DNA of 64,000 bases from Sapria himalayana (lineage: Eukaryota; Streptophyta; Magnoliopsida; Malpighiales; Rafflesiaceae). Numbering within the stretch: position 1 is the first letter of the stretch; each line of letters opens with the position of its first letter. Location: assembly GCA_029783825.1 (NCBI GenBank), contig JAREIK010000343.1:4608294-4672293 (forward strand). The letters run 5' to 3'. The notes beneath the pieces were generated by a model, which had not been told where the DNA came from, did no database searches, and saw only the letters and a list, made by a program, of their open reading frames with translations. This document shows, in pieces, positions 33,690 to 45,016 of this stretch. Made by a program: the position numbers and the translations under genes.

Positions 33690-36410
33690 TGTCAAACAGT
33701 TGTATGACATAGTGAGAAAGAAAGAGAAACCTAAAAAGTTAAGTGAAGAAGAAATGAAAGTCTTATATTTTAGGGCTACCCTTATAATTTAGCAATGGAT
33801 AAGTAGTGATACTTATCAACATGTTGCTGATAAAATGAGGGCAGATAAGCTATGGGAGATGCTAGAGTCTATGTTTGAAATGTATGTTGTCTCAGAAAAT
33901 TTATTATCCATAAAAGCAAGGAGAAATGAGAAGGGGTGAGCTTCTCATGGTAATCTTATTTCTAAAAGATATGGTAAGAATACTATTAGGCACATGCATC
34001 ATAATGGAAGAACTTATTCTTCCAAAGGAAGTCGCAAAGTATAAAAATAGTCAAGTGTTACTACTATAACAAGTTAGAACACATGAAAAGATATTATTCT
34101 TGGAAAAGATTACAATAATAGTTCATGAGAGGAGATAGGATGAGAGAGAGATCGATGTCACCTCATAATGTGACTTGATGCTGGTTAGTGATGATACTTC
34201 TACTAATATTATAACTTAAAAAAGGTGATTGCTTATTGACTCGTGAGTATCATTTTAAATCATCCCACACATTAACTTCTTTACTGCATACATGCTTGAT
34301 ATATTATTTATTTTGGTGATGATCAGTGAAAGCTGGTCAAGGATGCATTAGTCAATGAAAGGGGTAAGAAAGAGCATACTTTGTATGCCACTCAGGTAAG
34401 AGTGCATGGAGATCAAGCAAATGTTCTTCATTATAAGTGCAACATTGATTTGTAGCACATGAGACTTGGTGATTTGAGTAAGAAAGACCTTCAGATTCTA
34501 GCTATAATAAATATCTTACCATTTGGATGGGGATCTTCTCTTGATGAGTGTATGGACTAAATGACTGTAAAAAGTCATTGACCTCCTTTTCATTTTCATC
34601 CACCCTTGAGGAGATCAAATATTCTAGATCTAATTTAAATCAATGTCTACTCTATGTAGAGGACACTAGGTGGGGTGCTTTATTTTAGATTGATGATCAC
34701 TCTAGGAAAGCATGGGCATATACACTAAAAATGAAATTTCATGTTTTCACATCTTTCAAGATTTTCATGCAATAGTTGAGAAAAAGACAGGTAAAAAATT
34801 TTTTTTTCATACATTCTAATAATGAGGGATAATAATAATGCCTATATTAGTTTGATAGCTATTGTGTATCACATGGTATTAGACATGAAAAAAATATCAA
34901 CCAAGATGTTATAATTAAATGGCATTGCTAAGAGGATGAACTGGACTATAGAGAAGAAAGTTCTTTGCATACTTTCTCATGCACATCTTCTTAAAGAATT
35001 TTGGGTAGAAGCTATGCATTTGAATATTAATGTAATTAACATGTGTCTTATCATTTCCTTGGATGGAGATGTTCCTAATAAAACTTGGACCAAGAAAGAT
35101 ATCTCATATTATTACTTGTGAGTTTTTGGCTAGAAAGTCTTCGCTCATATTTCAAAATATGAATGGTCTAACCTCAATGATATTTCATGTCCATGTATCT
35201 TTATTGGCTATGGACATGAAAAGTTTGGGTATACTATAATTTTGAGCCATGTGATATACATGATATTTTCGAGCCCTGGGATATACCTATTGTAAATATG
35301 AAAGACCATATTCAAGCTGGAACTAGGTAGGACTCAGTTGTTCATCATGATACATCTCAGTCTGAATTGAAAAGATTATCTAGGCCTCACTAGATATTCT
35401 CTAAATTCTATGATTACATATTACTCATGAATGCAAGCGAGCCTGAGACTTTTTAGGAGACCATCTCTTTTGAGAATAAATAGGAATGGCTTAGGGTTAT
35501 GCAAGAAGAGATGGAGTCTCTTTATGTCAACCAAACTTATGATCTAGTATCCTTACTAAAAGGGAAGTGAGTTTCAAAAAATAAATGGCTATTTAGACTA
35601 AAACTAGATGATGTATTCTATTCAAGTATTTCTTTTCAAGATACAAGGCAGCTAGCTTGAACTTAGAAAGGGTTTAGTAAAAAAAATCTATTTTGATGAG
35701 ATATATTCTTCGGTAGTAAAAATGTCATCTATTCGAATAGTTCTAAATTTGGCTGTTAGCTTGAACTTAAAAATTAATCAACTTAGTATGAAGATTATAT
35801 TTCTTCATAGTGACCTTCATGAGACTCTCTACATGGATCGACCTAAATTATTCTTTGTAGAAGGGAAGGAATGTCTCATTTGTAAATTAAACAAGAGCTT
35901 GGTACAATCTTAAATAAGCTCCTATGTAGTGGAATAAAAGATTTTAGTTGTTCATGGAGTCTCATGACTTTCAATACATATCTTATGATCATTATGTATT
36001 TATATGTTATTAGTTGGGAGATGATAGACTTATACTTTTATTATATGTTGACTATATTTTGATTATTGGTCATAATAGAGCACTAATTGATAGGCTTAAG
36101 GGGGAACTAGGAAAAGCCTTTTCTATGAAAGACTTAAGCCCAATCATGCAAATTTTAAGGTATCATCCGGGATAGGCATTCAAGTCATACATGGTTATCT
36201 CAAGAAATATACTTTAGTAAAGTTCTTAAGAGATTTTTTATGAATGAGGCTATAGTAGTTTTAACTCCCTTAGCTAATAATTTTAAACCGGATAACGAGC
36301 ATAGTTCCAATACTAAGTAAAGGATAGACTTGAGTCATCTCTCCTATGCCTTAGTAGTTGGTAGTCTTATATATGTTGTAAAATGTCTCCATCCAATTCT
36401 TTAAAAAAAG
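33690..36410 (+). pseudogene. Copia polyprotein relic G, all domains in order
   Basis: Gag: 33690-33900, with LIVKQLYDIV, EKPKKLSEEEMKVL and ADKLWEMLESMFE. Zinc knuckle: about 34055-34110, CYYYNKLEHMKRYY, with damaged ligands. Protease: about 34220-34290, LIDS, stop, VSF, so the DSGA active site is broken. Pre-integrase: 34350-34580, HTLYATQV, HMRLGDLSKKDLQIL. Integrase tail: the open stretch 34936-35121 has MNWTIEKKVLCILSHAHLLKEFWVEA. RT: about 35480-36330, with the open stretch 35722-35913 (MSSIRIVLNLAVSLNL, HETLYMDRP) and a decayed catalytic core, then PLANNF and YALVVGSLIYV near 36300-36390. RNase H is missing: the LTR follows directly. It is an internally shortened, non-functional Copia. 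Confidence 0.87.
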
Positions 36411-36418
36411 TAGGAGCG

Positions 36419-36643
36419 TGATAGTGTATTTTTTCCCAATAGAAGTGTGCTTGAAAAATGATCGAGGGTTCAACAGTTTCTGTGTGTGCATGGTGCCCTC
36501 TAATACTGTGCATGAACAATATAGGGTTCTCGAGATACAATGTGTTTTCTATTTTTTTTTACATAGGATAGGATGTGTGAAAAGTGGTTGTGTTTTTGCC
36601 ACTTGTATTATTTCTAGTTTTGAGTTCAAGAAGCTAAGGCATA

Positions 36644-36677
<34 letters not shown>

Positions 36678-37131
36678 CACATAAATCCATGTCGTAAAGA
36701 ATTGGAGTATGGATAACTTTGAAGATTTGAAAACTACGGACAAATTTTTCTCTTCCGTTTAGAAATAGTGATGCAATTACGTTGTTGATTCCAAGCTGTA
36801 AATCTGACGAACCAATCTTATCACCTAAAGAATAATGTGCAAAGATATGAGAAGTATTCACCCAAAAATCATAGGTTTACATATTTGTACTGAATTTTTG
36901 ATCTCTAGGATTTTATATAATAAAAAATACATTTTGGTCTAAAACATAATTTTTGGGAGCAGTGTGATTTACGAACTTCTTGTATGTGTAAAGAATTATT
37001 TAGCATATATCATTTGATTTGACATTGTTGATAATTGAACTTTATTTTCAGTGTATTGTATTTTTCAGAATTTTATATTGAGGTTGTTTAATTAATCAAT
37101 CACCATTCTCAAACATCCGACCCCAACATCA
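36419..37131 (+). repeat. 3' LTR of Copia relic G
   Basis: A polypurine run AAAAAAAGTAGGAGCG is followed by the LTR start TGATAGTGTATTTT at 36419. The LTR ends CCCCAACATCA at 37131. It contains a CT microsatellite (36649-36673), absent from the 5' copy, and a TATA-like ATTTTATATAATAAAA at about 36911. Confidence 0.78.
36649..36673. repeat. (CT)n microsatellite inside the LTR
   Basis: Twelve or so CT units. They are present in this LTR and not at the equivalent place of its partner, so the run expanded after insertion. Confidence 0.95.
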
Positions 37132-37139
37132 AGGTAGAG

Positions 37140-37900
37140 TTAAGGGGTTTTAGGGGAAGCCATAGATTTGTTAAAAAAGAGAGGATCATTGATGCTAAAT
37201 TAGGATGTAATATACGCAATAATTTTCAAGAATCTTTGGGATTGCATGTTCTATTAAGAAATGTTAATGTAAAGTGTTATGAAAGTAGCAATCAATAAAG
37301 AGATGTTGCATCAGATCATGAGAGTAGCGCAGTGAGGTAAGTACTACTCTACTCCATCCATCAGAATCATAATTCATGCATCCATTCGTCTCTGTTTGGT
37401 CAAGTGGCTTATAATGGAAGGAGGTGATAAAATATGGGAAAGACTTGCAATTATTGAACGCTGAAGTGGGACCATCCGTGGCAGGGCGTGGGAGGGACTT
37501 GAACATGACTCTGTCGGTTGCTCTGTACACTCTGAAACTGATAAATCCTCCTCTCTCATTATAATTTATTTCCCTTTTACTCTTAAGTTGGAAGAAGGAA
37601 TATATTCGTCTGCAATTTTAAAATTTAAAAAATAAAACTATTTAATCTCGTTTTTGATACTGTTGATATCTCAGGGATATCTAATTAATTTTCTATTTTC
37701 TTTAATTAATATAAGATATAATAAAAATGATTTTTTTTTTTACTTTTTTAAGAATATATTATATTTCATAATATAATATTCATAGATTATGTACAATAAC
37801 ACATGAAATTATAATTGTAATTATCCTTAAATATATGTTGTATTTCCTTAAATCACAAGCAACCAAACTGTTGCTTGTTGGCCGTATTGTTCTCTTGTTG
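37140..37900. other. Upstream flank of the ZF-HD gene
   Basis: About 37260-37560 has an ordinary base composition and may hold distal regulatory DNA. About 37600-37860 is AT-rich. No domain or transposon end was recognised. Confidence 0.4.
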
Positions 37901-37922
37901 GGATCAAAGAAGCACAGCCTTT

Positions 37923-37941
37923 AACCCTAGCCCTAACCCTA
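37923..37941. promoter_or_regulatory. Telomere-like (telo-box) motif upstream of ZF-HD gene
   Basis: AACCCTAGCCCTAACCCTAA contains telo-box-like CCCTAA units of the plant telomere repeat. Such motifs are common in plant promoters near the transcription start and bind Myb-type telomere-repeat proteins and Polycomb recruiters. Here it lies about 310 bases before the start codon. Confidence 0.55.
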
Positions 37942-38011
37942 ACACGAACCCAAAGACACCCAGTCTATGTCTCTCTCTCTCTTCTTTATCTCTCTCACTA
38001 ATTCTCATGGT

Positions 38012-38020
38012 TCTATATAA
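38012..38020 (+). promoter_or_regulatory. Probable TATA box of the ZF-HD gene
   Basis: TCTATATAA lies about 230 bases before the ATG. It is preceded by a CT-rich stretch (37969-37998) and followed by a CT-rich leader. Transcription would start near 38045-38050, giving a 5' leader of about 200 bases. Confidence 0.55.
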
Positions 38021-38248
38021 CTGAAACCCCATTGATCGCAGCTTAATGACCTCTCTATAATGGTGCTGATGGTGATGAGATTCTGCTTCTCTCTATTGCC
38101 CTATCTCTCTCATGGGATATCCACTTAAGTCCCATTCAAACTCCTTTCATTTCGTAGCTTCTCTTTAAAGTCTCACTTTATTTCACTCTTATATCTATAC
38201 ATCTCTCTATCTGACTACTTTTAACTTTCCATTATCGATCGAATAACC

Positions 38249-39106
38249 ATGGAATTAAGAGGAGAAGAAAATGATATAAGAACTCCAGTCGCTTCGAATT
38301 ACGGCCACCAACCAACAGGAGGAGAAATAAGAAGAGATGGTCACCATAATGGCACGACAGTTGTTGACCATGCAGTTCAATCTTCTTCATCGCTTACCCA
38401 TATACGATCCCCGAACCAAGAAAGGATCTTGACCCTGTCAGCCACCACCAACTCCAATGCCAGGTACGGAGAGTGCCTCCGGAACCATGCTGCCAGCGTG
38501 GGGGGGAATATCTTTGATGGGTGCGGCGAGTTCATGCCTGGCGGCCAAGAAGGAACGCCAGAAGCTTTAAAATGCGCGGCGTGCGAGTGCCACCGCAGCT
38601 TCCACCGCAAAGAAGTGGATGGAGATGGCGGTTCGGTCAGCCACAGTTGCAGAAGAAACAATGCGGTAATCCATAGCTTGCAATTAGCTCCCCCATTTCC
38701 TTCCCAGAATGTACTTCATCACCAGAGGTATTCTGTGGTTCAACCAGTTTCTGTTTTTGGAGGCGGGAGTGCAGGAACCGATTCTTCGAGCGAGGATCTG
38801 AATCCATTGCAGTCTAACGCAGATGGTGCATCTCAGCCTCCACCTTTCCTTTTATCGAAGAAGAGATTCAGAACCAAGTTCACTCCTGAGCAGAAGGATA
38901 AGATGATGGAGTTCGCTGAGAAAGTGGGTTGGAGGATTAATAAGCAGGATGAGGAGCTGGTGGAGAAGTTCTGTGCTGCGGTTGGGGTGAGGAGGCAAGT
39001 GTTCAAGGTTTGGATGCATAATAATAAGAACTTGAAGAACCACAGTCAAACCCAGCAGCAGCCGCACCAGCATCCGCACCAGCAGCCTCAGCAGCATCCA
39101 CTGTGA
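38249..39106 (+). CDS. Zinc-finger homeodomain (ZF-HD/ZHD) transcription factor
   Basis: Intact, intronless gene for a 285-residue nuclear DNA-binding protein. The N-terminal ZF-HD dimerisation domain (about residues 73-122) starts YGECLRNHAASVGG and continues DGCGEFMPGG and LKCAACECHRSFHRKE, with its Cys and His metal ligands present. In this family it mediates homo- and heterodimers. The C-terminal homeodomain (about 204-264) starts KKRFRTKFTPEQK and holds the recognition helix VFKVWMHNNKNLKNH; the WMHNNK form is typical of plant ZF-HD proteins. The last 20 residues are a Gln/His/Pro-rich tail. The linker (about 130-200) is Ser/Gly/Pro-rich and likely disordered. The start AACCATGG is a good plant context and the length fits the family. 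ECH replaces the more common GCH in the finger, a minor variation. Members regulate floral, leaf and stress development; which subgroup this belongs to I cannot say. Confidence 0.96.
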   Translation: MELRGEENDIRTPVASNYGHQPTGGEIRRDGHHNGTTVVDHAVQSSSSLTHIRSPNQERILTLSATTNSNARYGECLRNHAASVGGNIFDGCGEFMPGGQEGTPEALKCAACECHRSFHRKEVDGDGGSVSHSCRRNNAVIHSLQLAPPFPSQNVLHHQRYSVVQPVSVFGGGSAGTDSSSEDLNPLQSNADGASQPPPFLLSKKRFRTKFTPEQKDKMMEFAEKVGWRINKQDEELVEKFCAAVGVRRQVFKVWMHNNKNLKNHSQTQQQPHQHPHQQPQQHPL

Positions 39107-39172
39107 GATCATCCAACAAGTTTTTGTCCTTCTCTCGAACTCCATTAATGAGCCTTCGCCTCATTGCCGGGG

Positions 39173-39220
39173 GACCCCATGGGAACGGGATTCTTGATTC
39201 GTGACCCCATGGGAACGGGA
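39173..39220 (+). repeat. 18-bp direct repeat in the ZF-HD 3' region
   Basis: GACCCCATGGGAACGGGA occurs at 39173-39190 and again, identically, at 39203-39220, 12 bases apart. It lies 67 bases after the stop codon, probably in the 3' UTR. CCCATGGG is itself palindromic. Confidence 0.9.
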
Positions 39221-39299
39221 GGATGGGGAAGCTTTGAAAGATGGATACATGTTCACACACATGCAAATCGAAACCTGGTCTGGTGGCCCTGATATATTT

Positions 39300-40305
39300 T
39301 ATTTTGTTGACGAGACGACAAGCAGACGTACGCGATCTTAAAATTTCCTGCTTTTGTATCTTTGCCTTCCAAAAGTATCTGTTGATCTTGATTCAGCAAC
39401 TGAGTGAATCTCTAGCTTGAGCATTCATGTCATTCATCGTATGCGAGAGAATTCTATTCAATCCAAACGAACGTTAGTTCTTTTGGATTGACACCTTAAC
39501 TTAAAGGGTTAATTTTAAAATTTGCTTCTAAAAGTAGCTTAATAGGTGTATAGACATGATAATTTTTGAATCTTTTTTTGCCTAATAGAGATAATATTTA
39601 CTTAAATAAACAAATTATTCAAGCATTTCAAATAATTTTATATTTTTTATAAAATTTTAATATGATGATTTATGATATACTCGAATGAGTTAATAAGGAT
39701 TATGTAGAGTATTATAAAAAAAAAATACATTTTATAAAAATGGGATACACAATTTTAAACAAATTGATTGGAATTTAAAATACATATCTATGAATTTTGT
39801 TTTTGTAATTAATTTTTTATGAAAACCCTAAATAACTTTTTTTAAAAAGTTTTGAAAAAAAAAATGTTGAATTTAAATATCTATTTAAATATCAAATGCA
39901 TGATATATTAATTATGGCAAGTTTAATATGAACAATTATTAATCAACTAAATCAAAATATAATGGAAGGCATACTAATTTAAAAAAAAATACCCTAAAGA
40001 GGTAAAAATCAATATTGCTCTCTAGTTAATATTTAAGTGTGTGATATCTCATTATCCAAAATTTATAAGCACCCATAGATTATTTTTGTTCAATATTTTT
40101 TTTCTTCAAAAACTACATATATATTGACTATGTGGATGTAGTTTTATTTTATAGTGTATTGGTGAGTTGTTGTCATTGAGATACTAATTGACTAAGATTA
40201 ATGAATCTAATCTTAGTTATAACAAGTTAACAATCCAATATTTTTTCCCTCCTATTTATTTCTTCTTAATAACATTAGAAAATATAACTTCTATTTGCTT
40301 AATTT

Positions 40306-40338
<33 letters not shown>

Positions 40339-40870
40339 CATGTACATATGTATATGTATGTATGTATGTACCTTGTATATATACAAGATATATGGATACA
40401 ACTATATATAGTACATACAACATATGCTCTATTGTTTACAACTTAAATATATGCATATATTTTGCTATATGTATAACATATGGATACACACTACATACAA
40501 CATATGCTCTATATATATACAACACATATAGGCTAATATATGATTATACACTATATGTATCCCTCATTCGTATATGCATGTATATTTGCATATATATAAC
40601 TATACATTATCTTCATCATACATATACACTATTCACTATATATCGACATATATATATATAACATATATTCCACTAATGTACATGTATATATACTATGCAT
40701 GCATGACACATATATAGAGATACACACAACATGCATATATGATTTATCTATGCATATTATTGCATGGCATATACACTATGATTGCCAATATACTATAGCA
40801 CATATGTTGCATATGTACATGTTTATACACATATATTTTATATTAATGCAATATATGTGCAACACATGCA
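39300..40870. other. AT-rich intergenic DNA with a TA/CA/TG-rich block
   Basis: 39500-40300 is plain AT-rich DNA. From 40309 a CA run leads into about 560 bp of TATATA, CATATA, TGTATG and ACATATG words. The 157-codon open frame across it encodes only Ile/Tyr/Thr/His-rich low complexity, so I do not call a gene. Confidence 0.7.
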
Positions 40871-40891
40871 TATATATTCTACTATAAGAAA

Positions 40892-40930
40892 TGACGGAAT
40901 TAGAAATATCCTTCATTTCTAATTCCGTCA
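40892..40930. repeat. 16-bp perfect hairpin in the CACTA subterminal region
   Basis: TGACGGAATTAGAAAT (40892-40907) is followed, after a 7-base loop, by its exact reverse complement (40915-40930). Repeated short words in direct and inverted orientation near the ends are the transposase-binding sites of CACTA elements. Confidence 0.85.
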
Positions 40931-42020
40931 AAATATTGAAATAGTGACTTCAATAGAATCGAAAAGATTTCATTTCTAAAGTACCCCTTTCTAAATTTTA
41001 GAAATGTAAAGCGCCCGCGCATATCTAAAATGTGCAACAAAATATTTCCGTTTCTAATTTTAGTGACAGAAATGGGATCTCAAAATTCGTTTCGATTTTG
41101 ATACTAAATTAGTAATGGAATAGAATATAAATGCATGATCTATATCTAAATTATAAATAGTTTTGAAACATAAATTTCCATTTTTTTTTCTATCTCAAGA
41201 ACATATCCCATTTATAGTAGTTTTTATATGATGTATATAAAATATATATACATATAGAAATCATATATCATACAATCATATAAGTACATGCATATATTAT
41301 TCACCCAATAACATTCACAAAATATCAACTCTAGCGTAACACATCAAATAACAAATATAAAAACCATTAATTTTAGTACATATTTATAACTTCAAATATA
41401 ATAACACAAAAACCAAAAGTTTACTACCAAAAATTTTATTGCAAAAAAGTAATAACACAATATAATAAATAACTACGAGTCCAAATAAATTATTTTCTCC
41501 AAAGATTTAGATGGATCTTCTTCAGAATGATAAAAAAGAGATGAAGTCTCTGCCAACTTCCATATTATTTTCTCCATCTTCAAAATCTATTGTTACATTT
41601 CTTTATCTCTTTTCATTCTTTCTTACTCTTTTTTTTTATTTCTTCAATTTACTTTTACATCTCTTCATTCTTTTGTTTCATATCCTCTATTTTACTTTGC
41701 AAAGTATCTTGAATTTTTTGTATTTTCTCACGCAACCTCTCATCAAACAAATTATTATAATTGGAAAAGAATGATAAAGAACTCCAAAATAGAATATGGA
41801 TAAAATGTTGATGCATGAGTACAAAAACCATACACTCATTATTTTTCGGCTCCACTCCAATTACCTAAAGGTAAATATGTGCAACTTCAATCTCTAGCAT
41901 ATTTATAGAGTGATCAGTCAATTGTGAAGTAATGATAATCATATTCTCTATAGCTTCCTACAATTGTTAAAATATAATATAACTTATAATTAATATATTC
42001 AAATAAAATTTATAATACCA

Positions 42021-42028
42021 CATGAAAC
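42021..42028. repeat. 8-bp TSD, left (CATGAAAC)
   Basis: CATGAAAC precedes the MITE and is repeated exactly at 42418-42425 after it. Confidence 0.95.
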
Positions 42029-42417
42029 TAGAGGTGTCAACCGGGCCGGGCCGGCCCAGACCGGCACGAGGCACGGCACGGTTCAGCCGTGCCTGGGCCG
42101 GCCCGGCATGGTTCGGCCCGCGGCACAGCACGCCGGCATGGGTTTGTCCCGTGCCGGGTGTCCTGTGAGCCCGACCCCACGATGCCCCTCCCGCAAAAAA
42201 AGACCGCGGGTCGGGTCTGATTCGACCCGACCAACAGTCCCCCATATCCCGAACCGCTCGGCCAGGCAAGCCCGAGCGGGCCAGGCAAGGCACGGCACGG
42301 CCCGCCGTGCATACGGGTCATGCCGGGCTCGGCTATTTTTAAACCGTGCCCGGCCCGGCACGGTAGCACGATCGTGCCCTAATAAAATGGGCCGGGCCGG
42401 CCCGTTTGACACCTCTA
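42029..42417. mobile_element. 389-bp hAT MITE with perfect TSD
   Basis: The left end reads TAGAGGTGTCAACCGGGCCG. The right end, read inward, reads TAGAGGTGTCAAACGGGCCG. Perfect CATGAAAC duplications flank it. It is strongly GC-rich (a GGGCCGG, CGGCACGG lattice) in AT-rich DNA and has no coding capacity. It shares the AAAAAAAGACCGCGGGTCGGG block with the MITE at 2262-2476 in the reverse orientation. The intact ends and duplication mark it as one of the youngest insertions here, placed within the CACTA relic. Confidence 0.95.
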
Positions 42418-43689
42418 CATGAAACTATCATCACACTACTAAAAATTAATATAAAAATGAAATTAATCATTAAATTTAATAAGTCCATATATAATAACAC
42501 ATCAGTTATAGTAAAAAAAAATGCTTGATTTTGCATATTAATTCCTATGAATGCTAAAAATTAAATTTTGTTACAATGTTTTTTTTTTCATTGATTGCAA
42601 TTTACATTTTATACTACAAGTACAAATTGAGAAACTCACATTAATATCATTTAACCACTTATCCGCAAATGAATCATCCTTCTTCTTATGCATTATCTTG
42701 AACACCTTAAATTGTGTTGGTGGACATCTCAACTTTGCCTCTTGAAAATAAATAATAGCTATTAATGAGGTATACGTTACATTGAGATACATTTATTATC
42801 GTTTGCATTCACAAAGTTCAAATAATATTAAATTAAGAAAGATAATTTTATCAAATCTACTAAATATTGATAGGTCACCTTTAAACTTCTAATATGTTTC
42901 GAATGTCCTAATCATTCATTTGTTTTCTCTAATCAATGATTGTGTAATGCTATTTGAGACAAGACATTGAACTCGTCACTATTTTAGTATTCCTACCACT
43001 TGAACCAAACATTAAGCGAATATTATTTGGGTTTAAATCTTTACCATACTTTTTTCTCCATTTTTCAAGATTGTCATTGTATCTAACACTAGCCACATAT
43101 TTCAATGTATCATTCACCGAGACCACCAAAGTATTATTTCAATTATATTTTTATTGCAAAAAAATAATACAATAATACATTTTAATGAATTTATTTTTAT
43201 AGTATTTCATATTAAACCAAATTGAAAAACTAGTAATATATCAAAATTGTATTTCAAAGTCTTCCTAATAAATTTTTTTTCGTATATGGGGTACTTTACT
43301 CTATTTTATACCCTTTGCAACTAGTTTATCCTTAAATATCTTCTCAATTATATGAAAAGCATAATGAATAAACATGTAAGTAATTTAACATCAGTACATA
43401 CATATACATATAAGCAAAATACACTCATATTTATCCTACTAAGTTAATAATTTATTTATTTTTACTTCTTATCTAAAACTTCATAATGCAAATATTATTT
43501 TAATTTTCAAAGATAGTGTTCGATAAGTAGCAACATCATAGTTTATTATTAATTAAAATTATCATATTTTAACCTTAATCATTTACTTATATTTTCATTC
43601 ATAGTTTTTATTTAATTTTTAAAAAATGAAAATAATAAAAAAAGATAATACATGCATATATTAAATTTTTGGAAGCTACGTACTATTTA

Positions 43690-44900
43690 TTATCAATTAT
43701 GGCTGAATAGAGATTTTCTCATAACTTGGCTTACAAACTATTGATTGTGAATATCCAATCATTGTTGATGTTGCAGGACTAATGCATGAGCTTCCTAAGA
43801 TAGGTGGGACTAAGCTAACAATACCTTCCAGTTCAAAATGAGGCGAAGACAGAATATCAATGGCAGTCAATCTGTGTGTATCATGATGAGATGATGTCAA
43901 CGTATTCTATGTACATGTAGGAAAATATGGAGATACATTTGTAGTGTTGGCATTATTGAATAAATATTAAATTCTTCCTCCACTCACTATTAGTTGACTT
44001 CCACTATTTCTCCACATAGATTGAGATCATCAGCCACTTGAATTGTTACCTCCCATACCTAATTCAAGTTATATAATCATATAAAAAAGCAAAGACAATA
44101 AAAACATGTAAATAAAATGTCATTGCAACAAAACATAATGATAAACACATACATTCATAAATACGAAAAAAAATTCATTTAACACTAAAATTATAATAAT
44201 TACAAAATAAGTAACATAACATAACATGGAAGTGAATAAATATTTACTCATCATCAAAACTTTCTAACATATCATCTCCATCTACATATTCATCATCTGA
44301 TTGTACAATTAATTTCTCCTCATTATCTTTTTCAACATAATCATTATTAATATCCAAATAGTTACTATTTTTACTAAGTAATATTTGAAGCCCAACATCT
44401 ACCACATGATTAATAGGATGAAGTTCAACATTATTCTTTTAAAATACAGTACATGTGATTGTGTGATAATAATATTCTTTTCAACAACTTCCACATTTGA
44501 TTTAGATTTTATTTTACATATAACCCACCAGTCATAAGAATTTCTTCTTGTGGTTGGATAAGTAGTGATCACACTTCTACTGCTTGCACCATAAGAATAA
44601 TTAGCTCATATTTATGATAATATTTCTTATGGTGCACATCTACGAGGTTGTATTGATGATTAATTTTAGTACCAAATTTGGAATAGGACCAAATCATTCA
44701 CACTTAAATAAAATTTTCCTCGTAATTAGTAAAGTAAGATACTCACCATGTTAAATTTTAATCAGTCGACCATGAAAATAAATATTAGATATAGCAGAGT
44801 TAGACCCTTTGATACATATACCACTGTTCATTGCAGCTCTATTTAAATCATGTTTCAAAGTATAAAATTTGTATCCATTTATATATTTTATGGGATACGT
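43690..44900 (-). pseudogene. CACTA transposase C-terminal region (DUF4216-like) relic
   Basis: At about 44480-44690 the minus strand reads TKINHQYNLVDVHHKKYYHK, then a stretch ending DWWV followed by an IKSKS segment. It resembles DUF4216 of plant CACTA transposases, whose usual end is W.VV..K.R. An acidic stretch follows at about 44240-44390 (VDGDDMLESFDDE), and then a Ser/Pro-rich segment (43697-43900). All frames are broken. The catalytic domain expected upstream (right of 44900) is not present. Confidence 0.6.
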
Positions 44901-45016
44901 CTATAAACTTTATAGTTTATAATGACCATTTTGCAAGATCCTTTATTTGTCCATTATATAAATTTGATGATGAAAATTATACCAACAAAATAAAATTAAA
45001 TAAAATCATACATATA

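Larger units (their letters stand above)
41655..43140 (-). pseudogene. CACTA second-protein (Ptta/En-Spm, Transposase_24) relic
   Basis: Read right to left: 42950-43110 gives NDTLKYVASVRYNDNLEKWR and KKYGKDLNPNNIR. 42571-42792 gives PPTQFKVFKIMHKKKDDSFA, then DKWLNDIN, the signature of the Ptta/En-Spm family. 41655-41855 gives the charged coiled-coil tail FDERLREKIQKIQDTLQSKI. A hAT MITE (42029-42417) separates the last two parts. This protein family is the accessory product of plant CACTA elements, related to the DNA-binding TnpA. Stops and frame changes leave it non-functional. Confidence 0.72.
40880..44950 (-). mobile_element. CACTA (En/Spm) transposon relic, 3' half
   Basis: The left edge reads TACTATAAGAAATGACGG, one base off the CACTATAAGAAA-type terminus of plant CACTA elements. 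Subterminal copies of the GACGGAATTAGAAAT word follow. To the right, read on the minus strand, come a coiled-coil tail, a Ptta/En-Spm domain and a DUF4216-like domain, in the order seen from the 3' end of plant CACTA genes. The catalytic transposase part should lie to the right of about 44950 but is absent. A hAT terminus fragment and a Copia relic are found there instead, so the element is truncated. A second terminus-like CTACTATAAATGGG on the minus strand at 41207-41220 could mean that 40880-41220 is a separate small derivative. Confidence 0.65.

Noticed and set aside
38852..39266. Minus-strand frames over the ZF-HD gene
   Set aside because: Antisense shadows of the conserved plus-strand coding sequence and its 3' region.
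40188..40661. 157-codon Ile/Tyr/Thr-rich frame
   Set aside because: Translation of CA/TATA/TGTATG simple sequence without a domain or gene context.
41967..42422. Arg/Ala/Gly/Pro-rich frames of about 105-110 codons
   Set aside because: They are entirely or mostly inside the 389-bp hAT MITE, which explains the composition.
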